Below, one piece after another: positions 8,141-15,860 of a DNA stretch of 38,557 nt. Source of the DNA: JBBRSL01 sp038245435 (GTDB lineage Bacteria; Patescibacteriota; Saccharimonadia; Saccharimonadales; CAIOMD01); contig JBBRSL010000006.1 of the NCBI GenBank assembly GCA_038245435.1, positions 1 through 38,557 on the forward strand, read 5' to 3'. Position numbers and translations under genes: made by a program. A model generated the notes under the pieces. The model had not been told where the DNA came from. It was given only the letters and a program-made list of their open reading frames with translations, and made no database searches. How positions within the stretch are numbered: position 1 is the stretch's first letter; each line of letters starts with the position of its first letter.

Positions 8141-11100
8141 TTATGCCTTTGCCGGTTGTGCTGAACATTGCATATAATCTTTGCCGCCATTTACATATGT
8201 AAGTGGATTCAGTATTTTTCCAAGACCCATTTGGCTGTATTCAAAGACGTTAGGATCGGTTGTAATGCCGAAGTGGAGGTGAGGCGCGGTAGCTCCAACA
8301 GAGCCTGTTTTGCCGATTACATCACCTTTTTTCACTGATTGCCCCGGCGTTACAGATATTGAACTTAAATGTTCATAGACTGAGTAAAGGGCGTCGCTGT
8401 GCTTGATTTTTATAATACCAAAGTTGCCTCCAACATTGCCGTACACGGTTCCGTCGGCAATTGCTATTACGGGCAAAGGAGTCCTTGCGCGTAAATCTAA
8501 ACCAGGATGTAGCCCCTTGCTCAGTGGCTGGGCAAAGCAAGAGTTTATAGTGATTGTTCCATTAAGTGGCCACACCCAGCCTTGAGTTGCGGGTACTCCC
8601 GCTGCTGTACCGATATTATTAAATGCAGCATATAGTTCGGGCTGTATGTTTATGAACCCGAGAGCCTTGCATAAATCAGGTGTTTCGCGGGCACATGCTC
8701 CACGGAAGTCGTTTTTACGGTCGGTCGCATCTATGTGGAGGTGTGCAATACCGTCACCCTGCGCAGCACCACCAGACGTAGCAATGATTTGTCCCGACGT
8801 TACTTTATCACCTTCTTTTACTTTTTGACTGTTAGGCTGCAAATGACCATACCAAAATACAGTTCCCTTGCCAATACAAGTGAGCTTGGTACCAGTATCG
8901 TCGCAGTCATTCGCTTTAATAGTTATGAGCGCTTCTGTTGCGCTACCGGCTTTATTTGGTGAACTAGGCTTTACGTTTACAACAACTCCATCAGTGGCAG
9001 AGACGACTGGGACACCGGCTTTTACAAAGATATCCGAAGCATAATAGCCGTAACTTTCGGTACCATGACAAGTAACGTCTTGAGTCTTGTAGCACCAAGC
9101 AGGCTTATTGCTTGTTATGGTATCTTTATTAACTTGTAGCGGAAATATAAAAGGGCCAAACCGACTAGCCGTTGGAGACGTAGTTGAGCCATCAGAACTG
9201 CTATCTGAACCTCCCACCTGGTCGTTGCAATAACCGTTATCTAGGAAGTCATTAGTGCATTCTATAATACCTGTATCAAGTCTAAAAGCGCGGAAGCGTT
9301 CATGAAGACCAATCCGCACCGTTGGAGTATTGCTGGCCGCTGTTGCTTTTTGGGAGAATAATTTGCTAAAGAAACTTACCGTACTTGTGTTGCTATTGGC
9401 CGGATTTGCAACATACCCAGTTGTGGTACCAGCGTCGAAACATTCTGATGTGAATTCACTTACGTAGTCACCTTCGCTAAATAAAACACTGACTTTATCG
9501 CCTTGGGTACCATCTTCGTCGTTAAAACAAAACTTTGTATAGTCGGCAAAAACGCCAAGTGGCTTACCGTCACCGTCAACATAGCCGTTATCTTGCATCC
9601 AAATCATGTTTTCTATCGGGTCTATTTTATCGAGCTCATCATCTGTGTTGCCCATAATTGGGTTACAAAAACCATCGGTTTGAATATTGTTAGCTACAAT
9701 GTCTTCATCGGTACAAGCTGGGGTTTCTTGGCTTGCGGCTTTTGCGTTCAAATTACCAAAACTAAACAGTGATTTTGGAATACTAGCAATCGTGCCAATA
9801 ATGCCCTTATTTTGTATCATAGCCACACCACTCATACTTTTATAAGCAACGGAGTTTTGGTTTTCGCTACTTAAGATTTTTTCTTTTAAGGGTAGCGCAT
9901 TAAATTGAGTGGCCTGGTAAGCGAGATATTCTTGTTTTTGAGCGGTAAATTGGCTTTTTGTGAGTGGTTTAAAGCCGCGTGAACTAGCATTTAAGGCTGT
10001 CATTGTACCAGCACCAGATGAAAAGGCATCGCCCATGCGCTCACCTTTTTCTGCGCCACTTACAATGGTGCCAGTTGCCGCTTTTACGCCAAGCTGTGTG
10101 GCGTAGCCAATAATAAACTGTTTGCCGAGTTCAATTGCGGCTTGTGCTGGAAGTTTAGCGGCCGCTTCTGCACCACCGGTAAAGATGGCGGCACCAATAC
10201 CAAGAACCCCACTCCCTACCTGGATAAATGGGTTATTAAGGGTACCGCAAGTTGTTTTTACATTGCTTTTACCGCCAACAAGCCCATAGAACTTATCTAA
10301 AATATTTTTAATTTCACCGCTTGTGCCACCACTTGAATTATACGTAGTAGTGTAGGCGCCCGTTACCTGTTTATGGGTACTTAATGTTTGCCAACCAGCC
10401 GATGCAAAGAAGCTTTTACCTGTTTCTGGGTCGGGCTTATTCATTGCTGTCATCATCTCGTTGAGTGATTTACTATCAACCTTACCTGCTTTAAGGCCAT
10501 CAGCCATAGATAATATTAAAGAGGAATACTTAGCGAGTTGGAGTGCTTTTTGGACTCTCGAAACTTTCGATATAGTGTTAGCCGCCGAGATGCCTTGGCA
10601 GGCTCCATCAATTGGGCCGGTGATTTTTATAACATTGAGGATGCCTTCTGCAAAAGCCTTACCGGGCTTAATTGCCAAATCCGGTGATTGTGGATTACCG
10701 GCCAGTGGTGCTGTTTCTGTACCACTATTAGCAGCTGCATACTCCTCTTGAGCGGCGGCATCAATCCCATCTGCTAGTTCGCCGGCAGCAGTATTTGCTT
10801 TTTGACCTGCTGGATCGGCCGTACCATCCTGTTTTTTATCGGGCACTGGGTCTACTTGGCCGTTTGCGAGCACTGGCTTGTTCATAGTATCGCGTATTTT
10901 TTGTTTTAATCGTTCTTCGGCGCTCGCCAGCTTACGGGTGGCAGCGTTATCTGACCACCATTTTCCGCGTACTAGCCCGTAGCGAGCATACATCTTTGAA
11001 GTTTGCTTGCTTCGCCACAGTGCCGTTTTTGCCGGGTACACGTCATTCATGGCTGTTCTGAGCGCAGAGCGTCGCTGCCATAGACTATCGCCGTCATTAA

Positions 11101-11761
11101 TCACTTTACCGTCAGGACCAATAATTTCTTTAAACCTACCAGTGTAGTTACCGTTTGCATCGAGCTCCGGTTTTATTTTATAGCCACGTGTTTCAAGATC
11201 AGCCACTATTTTGGTCGACTTACGATTTTCTACAAATGAAAACATTGAACCACGCGCTTTATAGCCGTCGAGTTTTCCGTCTCTAAAAAAGTACGCACGC
11301 GTCATTATTCGCATGCGCCGTTTATCCATTACTTGTTCTTGAACACCGCTGAGTTCTTGTACGGCGACTTCTTTGATGTGCAAAAGTTCGAACGGTAAAA
11401 ATGCGCTAAAACCAGCGATAATAGCGATAATAATAACACCCACAATACCACCGCCAATGCCAACGCTTTTTTTGTTGTTACCAACGTTCGCGTAAAAGCG
11501 CGAAAAGGCCCCTTTAGCAATAGCGGCTGTTGGGTTATACATATCGGTCGGTTGAATAGGCGGTTTTAGGGGAGATTTACCCGGGCTAATTGAATCGAGT
11601 GCAGATTGTTCTTTGCTTTTTGAAGGATGACCTTCGGGATATTCTGCATCTTTTGCACCAAAAGAATCTTCGAGCCCACGTATATTGTCAGCTGTTGAAT
11701 TATCTCCGTCGTTACCTGGAGTAGATTGCTCTTTTTCTTTTTCTTGGTCGTAAACCGACAC
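8141..11761 (-). CDS. Large membrane-anchored protein with tandem M23 (LytM) domains
   Basis: 1206 residues from a GTG start. Residues 1-90 are charged and probably cytoplasmic; 100-124 are a membrane segment (GIGGGIVGVIIIAIIAGFSA); the long middle part is unassigned with Gly/Ala-rich helices near 515-580. Two LytM-type domains lie at the C-terminus. The second (about 1065-1190) keeps the zinc site: H1085 and D1089 (HPGLD), H1131 and H1161-L-H1163. The first (about 896-1015) keeps D910, H973 and HLH at 1007-1009, but the first zinc His is Tyr, so it is probably inactive or regulatory. M23 enzymes cut peptidoglycan peptides. Placement after the VirB4 gene suggests it opens the wall for the T4SS, as VirB1-type hydrolases do. 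Its Shine-Dalgarno sequence sits inside a hairpin. Confidence 0.88.
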   Translation of the reverse strand: MSVYDQEKEKEQSTPGNDGDNSTADNIRGLEDSFGAKDAEYPEGHPSKSKEQSALDSISPGKSPLKPPIQPTDMYNPTAAIAKGAFSRFYANVGNNKKSVGIGGGIVGVIIIAIIAGFSAFLPFELLHIKEVAVQELSGVQEQVMDKRRMRIMTRAYFFRDGKLDGYKARGSMFSFVENRKSTKIVADLETRGYKIKPELDANGNYTGRFKEIIGPDGKVINDGDSLWQRRSALRTAMNDVYPAKTALWRSKQTSKMYARYGLVRGKWWSDNAATRKLASAEERLKQKIRDTMNKPVLANGQVDPVPDKKQDGTADPAGQKANTAAGELADGIDAAAQEEYAAANSGTETAPLAGNPQSPDLAIKPGKAFAEGILNVIKITGPIDGACQGISAANTISKVSRVQKALQLAKYSSLILSMADGLKAGKVDSKSLNEMMTAMNKPDPETGKSFFASAGWQTLSTHKQVTGAYTTTYNSSGGTSGEIKNILDKFYGLVGGKSNVKTTCGTLNNPFIQVGSGVLGIGAAIFTGGAEAAAKLPAQAAIELGKQFIIGYATQLGVKAATGTIVSGAEKGERMGDAFSSGAGTMTALNASSRGFKPLTKSQFTAQKQEYLAYQATQFNALPLKEKILSSENQNSVAYKSMSGVAMIQNKGIIGTIASIPKSLFSFGNLNAKAASQETPACTDEDIVANNIQTDGFCNPIMGNTDDELDKIDPIENMIWMQDNGYVDGDGKPLGVFADYTKFCFNDEDGTQGDKVSVLFSEGDYVSEFTSECFDAGTTTGYVANPANSNTSTVSFFSKLFSQKATAASNTPTVRIGLHERFRAFRLDTGIIECTNDFLDNGYCNDQVGGSDSSSDGSTTSPTASRFGPFIFPLQVNKDTITSNKPAWCYKTQDVTCHGTESYGYYASDIFVKAGVPVVSATDGVVVNVKPSSPNKAGSATEALITIKANDCDDTGTKLTCIGKGTVFWYGHLQPNSQKVKEGDKVTSGQIIATSGGAAQGDGIAHLHIDATDRKNDFRGACARETPDLCKALGFINIQPELYAAFNNIGTAAGVPATQGWVWPLNGTITINSCFAQPLSKGLHPGLDLRARTPLPVIAIADGTVYGNVGGNFGIIKIKHSDALYSVYEHLSSISVTPGQSVKKGDVIGKTGSVGATAPHLHFGITTDPNVFEYSQMGLGKILNPLTYVNGGKDYMQCSAQPAKA

Positions 11762-11763
11762 GA

Positions 11764-11792
11764 AATTACCCCTGTTGTTTTCAGGGGTAATT
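11764..11792 (-). promoter_or_regulatory. Stem-loop enclosing the Shine-Dalgarno sequence of the M23 gene
   Basis: On the minus strand AATTACCCCTG, a 7-nt loop AAAACAA, and CAGGGGTAATT form a perfect 11-bp hairpin that ends 2 nt before the GTG start at 11761. The 3' arm contains AGGGG, the only Shine-Dalgarno match, 7 nt from the GTG. Folding would hide it. No U-run follows, so this is not an intrinsic terminator. The effect on translation is inference. Confidence 0.55.
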
Positions 11793-11843
11793 ATACCATT
11801 TTAGTTATGCTAATTAAAATAAAAAGAGCGTATTTTCAAAATA

Positions 11844-13745
11844 CTATCTGTAATTTATTTCGCCAGCGCCAGAGCCATTGAGTGGAATCTGTCCTTGTTG
11901 TTCGATGGCTTTGACAGCATCGGGATTCGTCGTGATAAGATTTGTTTCGCTTGGGCTCGGCGTAATTTGAATGTGCACGTGGTTTTGGCCGGCAAAAAAT
12001 AGCCCTTGCCCAACCGGGAACTGGCTAAGGCGCTTACGCTCTTCACTCGTGAGCTTGAAAACGTCTGCAAGCACGTCAACGGCCGATGGGGATTGCTTAA
12101 GAAGTAGCTGCATACTGGCGTTTGCCACGATAGCTCGACCCATGCGTGAACCCATAAAATCCTCAACGTCTTGTGTGATTGTTGTAATACCGAGGTTATA
12201 CTTACGTGCACGCTTAGCAAGGCTAAAGATAAAGCTGGCGCTATCTTCGTACTTCATAAACTGCCAGGCCTCATCGATTGCTAAGATGCGCTTTTTCTTA
12301 TCGCTTTTAGTTTTGTTCCAAATAAAGTTGAGGACAATATACATAGCAACTGGGCGGAGCTCATCTTCGAGATCGCGGATATTGAATACCACGAAAGGAT
12401 TGTTAATGTCGATGTTACTTTGCTGGCTAAAGACGCCCGCAAAGGTACCAGTAGTGTACTTGCGAAGCCGTTGAGCAAGCTGTGGACCGGTGCCGCCCAT
12501 ATGTAGGAGCGTGTCGTATAAGTCGCTAATAGTCGGGGGTGGCGATGTGTGGGTTAGCGGATCGTTCGTAATCCCGGCTTTGGCGTACGTTTCAATAAGC
12601 GCTGCGTCGAGGTCAGATTCTTCGACAGGGCTGAGTGCCGGCATGGTTTGACTAGAGTTGCCCTGCATCTGTGCCTGGGCACCACCCATCATAAGCCTAA
12701 ATAGGCCATGAAGTGTAATAAGGTTACTTCGCAGCGCGTTGTCGGCTTCTTCGGTGTCGACAACTTGTGGTAAATCAAACGGGTTAATGCGCGTTGGCGA
12801 GTTGAGGCTGAGCTTAACGTATGCACCACCAACAGCTTCACATAATCGTTGGTATTCATTTTCTGGGTCGAGTACGAACACTTCTGTGCCGGTCATAAGG
12901 CTACGTAAAAGCTCTAATTTAACGGCAAAACTTTTACCGGCACCAGACTTAGCAAAGACAACGCTGTTGCCGTTTTCAAGGCTGAAGCGGTCGAATAAAA
13001 CGAGGCCGCTATTGTGCATATTAATACCATACAAAATGCCGTGGTCATCTGTTAAATCGGCACTTGTAAACGGAAAGCTGGTACTGATTGCGCCAGTGTT
13101 CATGTTGCGGCGAATCTGTAGTTGATCCATAAACTGCGGGATGGTGCTGTTTAGTCCTTGCTCTTGTTGCGCGCTCGCAGGCTTTGAGTACACAAGCTGT
13201 TGCCCGAGCATGGATTCAATCTTATGGCTGACAAATTCGAGCTCGTCCATGCTGGTACCGTAAATGGTGAAGTATAGACCAAACCTAAAGAAGCGCTCTT
13301 CGCCTACCTGGAGTTTATCGCGCATTTCTTCGGCATCGATAATAGCTGCTTGCTTGCCTGGGTCGCGAACACGACCTTTTTCGGCATCAATCTGTAAACC
13401 AGCTTCGAGCTGTCCGACCTTTTTGCGTAAATTTTCGAGCACGACTTGGCTTTCTACGGGGTACACATATATAGACATGTCCATAACTTCATCAATATTG
13501 ACGAGGCCGCTTAACCAGCCAGTGTAAATTTGGCGAGGATAACCATAGACATAGTATGTTCGTGCAAAACGTGTACCGATTTGAAAGTAACTACTGCTAA
13601 ATTCGATACTACTTGGCGCAATAAAGTCACGGAGCGCGGTAACGCCTTTTTGAAAGGCAGCATGCACTTCTTGTTGCTCTCGCTGGCGTTGCTGCTCTGC
13701 TAAAAGCACTGGGTCGATAGGCTGTTGTTTTTTACCAAATGCCAT
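11844..13745 (-). CDS. VirB4-like T4SS ATPase
   Basis: Motor ATPase that powers assembly and transport by type IV secretion systems, at the inner face of the membrane. The 633-residue protein has a charged N-terminus, a VirB4 N-terminal-type region (YFQIGTRFARTYYVYGYPRQ), Walker A with SGAGKS at 267-272, Walker B RILAIDEAW with D491/E492, and the downstream TTITQDVEDF motif (Q525) typical of VirB4/TraC motors. The ATG at 13745 has AGGGG 9 nt upstream. The gene follows a PrgI-like gene and a TraC-N-like gene, as in Gram-positive-type systems. The N-terminal VirB4 region appears partly split off into the preceding gene. Confidence 0.93.
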   Translation of the reverse strand: MAFGKKQQPIDPVLLAEQQRQREQQEVHAAFQKGVTALRDFIAPSSIEFSSSYFQIGTRFARTYYVYGYPRQIYTGWLSGLVNIDEVMDMSIYVYPVESQVVLENLRKKVGQLEAGLQIDAEKGRVRDPGKQAAIIDAEEMRDKLQVGEERFFRFGLYFTIYGTSMDELEFVSHKIESMLGQQLVYSKPASAQQEQGLNSTIPQFMDQLQIRRNMNTGAISTSFPFTSADLTDDHGILYGINMHNSGLVLFDRFSLENGNSVVFAKSGAGKSFAVKLELLRSLMTGTEVFVLDPENEYQRLCEAVGGAYVKLSLNSPTRINPFDLPQVVDTEEADNALRSNLITLHGLFRLMMGGAQAQMQGNSSQTMPALSPVEESDLDAALIETYAKAGITNDPLTHTSPPPTISDLYDTLLHMGGTGPQLAQRLRKYTTGTFAGVFSQQSNIDINNPFVVFNIRDLEDELRPVAMYIVLNFIWNKTKSDKKKRILAIDEAWQFMKYEDSASFIFSLAKRARKYNLGITTITQDVEDFMGSRMGRAIVANASMQLLLKQSPSAVDVLADVFKLTSEERKRLSQFPVGQGLFFAGQNHVHIQITPSPSETNLITTNPDAVKAIEQQGQIPLNGSGAGEINYR

Positions 13746-13767
13746 TATTTTTTACCCCTGGCAAAAA

Positions 13768-13841
13768 CTGGACGCTGGAAAACGCCGAAAGGTAAGCACT
13801 TCGTGACTAATCCAGCGTCTAGAATCCAGCGTCTAGAATCC
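13768..13841. repeat. 14-bp tandem repeat with an inverted copy, in the VirB4 leader
   Basis: AATCCAGCGTCTAG occurs twice head to tail at 13809-13822 and 13823-13836, followed by a partial third AATCC. An inverted near-copy CTGGACGCTGGA lies at 13768-13779, so the transcript can form alternative hairpins between the stop of the upstream gene and the VirB4 start. The mechanism is unknown. Confidence 0.6.
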
Positions 13842-13842
13842 A

Positions 13843-14715
13843 TCATGATAGTTCCCTGTCGAGGTTTGGTTGGTAGGCTTGGCCAACACCTTTAGTTACG
13901 ATAGGCGCTGCTAGGTCATCAAAGTTTTTAAGCGGTTGCCGTGTTGCGGTATCGGGGTTGTAGACATCGTAGTAAAGTTCAATAAGTTCTTGAGTATCAA
14001 GTGGTAAGCCCTGTACGCCACATTGCATGAGGCCGCTGAGTACGAGCTGTACGCGATTACGAAGCTCTGTTTTTGCTGCTTCGAGTGTTGCTTCGTTAAT
14101 AGTGACGGATGCCTCTTTCTTGCCAAACGCACTACCAAAGAAGCTTTTGCTTGCCTGCACGGCTTTTTGGGCGTCAACTGTCGGAAAGAACGGAATAACT
14201 ACATAAAACTTTTTATCCATAATATTAGTTTGTTGAGCAAGGTTATCCATGTACACGATGTAATCTTCCATAAGTAAAGCAAGTAGCATATTATCGTGCT
14301 CTGCACGGATTTTATCGAGCTTTTCAAGGTATGGGCCTAAATCAACACGCGATGAGTGTACGGAAATCTGAATTTCGAAGTAGAGCGAGTTTAGGAATCC
14401 TTGGTATGCGTATTCGACACCGTCGCGTTCTTGCGGGCTCATAAGATCGAAGTTAATACTTTTAACCATTACGACACTCCGGAACGAGCCATCATTCATA
14501 ATAACGACACCGTCGCGAATTTCACTGATAAGCAAAGTGTTCTGTGTGCTGTTTGGGTTACTCTTTGGCGCTAAGCCTTGCGCTTGTGGTACAACGCCAG
14601 GTTGTTGTGGAGGATATGCGCCTTGAGGGACGCCTGCAGAAAATTGTTGCGGCATTGCGCCCGGCTGTTGAGCATTTGTTTGAGACTGGTAGTTTGGTTG
14701 TGTGTTTGGATCCAT
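13843..14715 (-). CDS. VirB4/TraC N-terminal-domain-like protein
   Basis: 290 residues. Residues 1-55 are low complexity, rich in Pro, Gln and Asn. The rest resembles the N-terminal domain of conjugative TraC/VirB4 ATPases (DGVVIMNDGSFRSVVMVKSI, then MSPQERDGVEYAYQGFLNSL, KKFYVVIPFFP), with no Walker motifs. The role is inferred as a separate partner of the VirB4 motor encoded next, docking it to the membrane complex. It ends about 100 nt before the VirB4 start. No clear Shine-Dalgarno sequence precedes the ATG; a hairpin lies 13 nt upstream. Confidence 0.75.
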   Translation of the reverse strand: MDPNTQPNYQSQTNAQQPGAMPQQFSAGVPQGAYPPQQPGVVPQAQGLAPKSNPNSTQNTLLISEIRDGVVIMNDGSFRSVVMVKSINFDLMSPQERDGVEYAYQGFLNSLYFEIQISVHSSRVDLGPYLEKLDKIRAEHDNMLLALLMEDYIVYMDNLAQQTNIMDKKFYVVIPFFPTVDAQKAVQASKSFFGSAFGKKEASVTINEATLEAAKTELRNRVQLVLSGLMQCGVQGLPLDTQELIELYYDVYNPDTATRQPLKNFDDLAAPIVTKGVGQAYQPNLDRELS

Positions 14716-14727
14716 TAAACGTTTGGT

Positions 14728-14747
14728 GTATCGCGTTTTGGCGATAC
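14728..14747 (-). promoter_or_regulatory. Intercistronic stem-loop before the TraC-N-like gene
   Basis: GTATCGC and GCGATAC form a 7-bp perfect stem with a 6-nt loop in the 41-nt gap between the PrgI-like gene and the next ORF. No U-run follows. It could affect processing or translation; the function is unknown. Confidence 0.45.
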
Positions 14748-14756
14748 GGTTCCACC

Positions 14757-15860
14757 CTAGTGCTGAATGCGAATCTCGCCCTCGTTCTGGTTAGCTTTTA
14801 TCTTATTTTTGGCCATTCCAGAAATCGTGTCGAGCTTTAAATCTCGCGCATTCTTTGCAAGTTCTATATTAACAGGGTTTGGCGGGGGTGTCACCGCTTG
14901 TGCTTTAGCAGCTTCTGCTTTTTGTTGTTCTGCGGCCTCTATAACTAGTTCTTCGGGCGTTTTAATTGTTTTGTGGTGAGGGTTTCGGTTTTGAGTTGCG
15001 ACTAGTTTATCGTGGTGAATTTTGTCGAGGAGTGCTTGCTCTACTGTGTCAATTGGTTTTTGTGTTTCGTCTAAGTAGCTTTCGGCCGTAGTCGGCTGTG
15101 CAGGTGTAACTATAGGGTCAGCAGCAAACACTGTTTGCCCGGTAGCTACCGGTATACCGGGCTTTGTGATAAATGAGTAGTCAACTGGTGCTTGTTGAGT
15201 GCTTGCGCTGCGGGCTGCTTGCATACGAGCTATAGCAGCATCTTTTTGTGCTTGGCCACTTGCTTGCACCATTTGCTCAAAGTGTTGAGCTGTTGGATTG
15301 TTCGCTGCATCTAAAATATCATCTGCGGCTGTTATGGCTATGTCGGGGACCGATTGCGGCATACTTGTCGGATCTACGAGCCTATCGCTCGAAAAGCTAT
15401 CATATGCAGGCACAGTCGCAAGATTAACATTGGCCTGCTTAATCGCCCAACCACGGCTGTCTATGGTATCTGCGAGTGCATTAAGCCTATTGCGAACCTC
15501 TTGTTGTGTGAGACCATCAGTATAAATGTGCTCGAGCTTTTTTGGTACGGTAATAGTCACAAGTTCTTTGAGGCCGGACTGATCCCAGATACGTTTGCGT
15601 GGTTTTAAAAAGAATCGTATTTGCGCTGCCAGCCAAATTTCGGTTGGTTGGTCGCGCCCTAGCGGTGCCGCTAAAATTGCCGGCACTAATATAAATGGAA
15701 TAAATGGTATAGCGGCATAAATGGTTGTTTTGCTAGCAACTAAAAAAGCCAAAAACGTGAGACCTGCCGCAGTACCAGCAAAAATAAACTGCTTTAAGCT
15801 GAGCGGCCCAAAAAGCTTATCGTCTGCTTCTATATCTTGTATTACTTTATATGTGCCCAC
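14757..15860 (-). CDS. PrgI-family T4SS membrane protein
   Basis: 367 residues from a GTG that overlaps the stop of the upstream VirB6-like gene by 1 nt (TAGTG), implying translational coupling. The N-terminus (MGTYKVIQDIEADDKLFGPL) followed by SLKQFIFAGTAAGL and two close transmembrane helices at about 24-44 and 48-68 is the PrgI signature, the VirB3-like component of Gram-positive T4SS. A conserved cytoplasmic segment (RFFLKPRKRIWD, then a TQQEVRNRLNALADTID motif) follows. The last 200 residues are a disordered, Ala/Gln-rich tail. PrgI proteins sit beside VirB4 in the inner-membrane complex, which agrees with the gene order. Confidence 0.88.
   Translation of the reverse strand: MGTYKVIQDIEADDKLFGPLSLKQFIFAGTAAGLTFLAFLVASKTTIYAAIPFIPFILVPAILAAPLGRDQPTEIWLAAQIRFFLKPRKRIWDQSGLKELVTITVPKKLEHIYTDGLTQQEVRNRLNALADTIDSRGWAIKQANVNLATVPAYDSFSSDRLVDPTSMPQSVPDIAITAADDILDAANNPTAQHFEQMVQASGQAQKDAAIARMQAARSASTQQAPVDYSFITKPGIPVATGQTVFAADPIVTPAQPTTAESYLDETQKPIDTVEQALLDKIHHDKLVATQNRNPHHKTIKTPEELVIEAAEQQKAEAAKAQAVTPPPNPVNIELAKNARDLKLDTISGMAKNKIKANQNEGEIRIQH

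Noticed and set aside
11181..11197. CACGTG near 11185 and 11977 as further parS-like sites
   Set aside because: The flanks do not match the TTTT/AAAA arms; only the common hexamer is shared.
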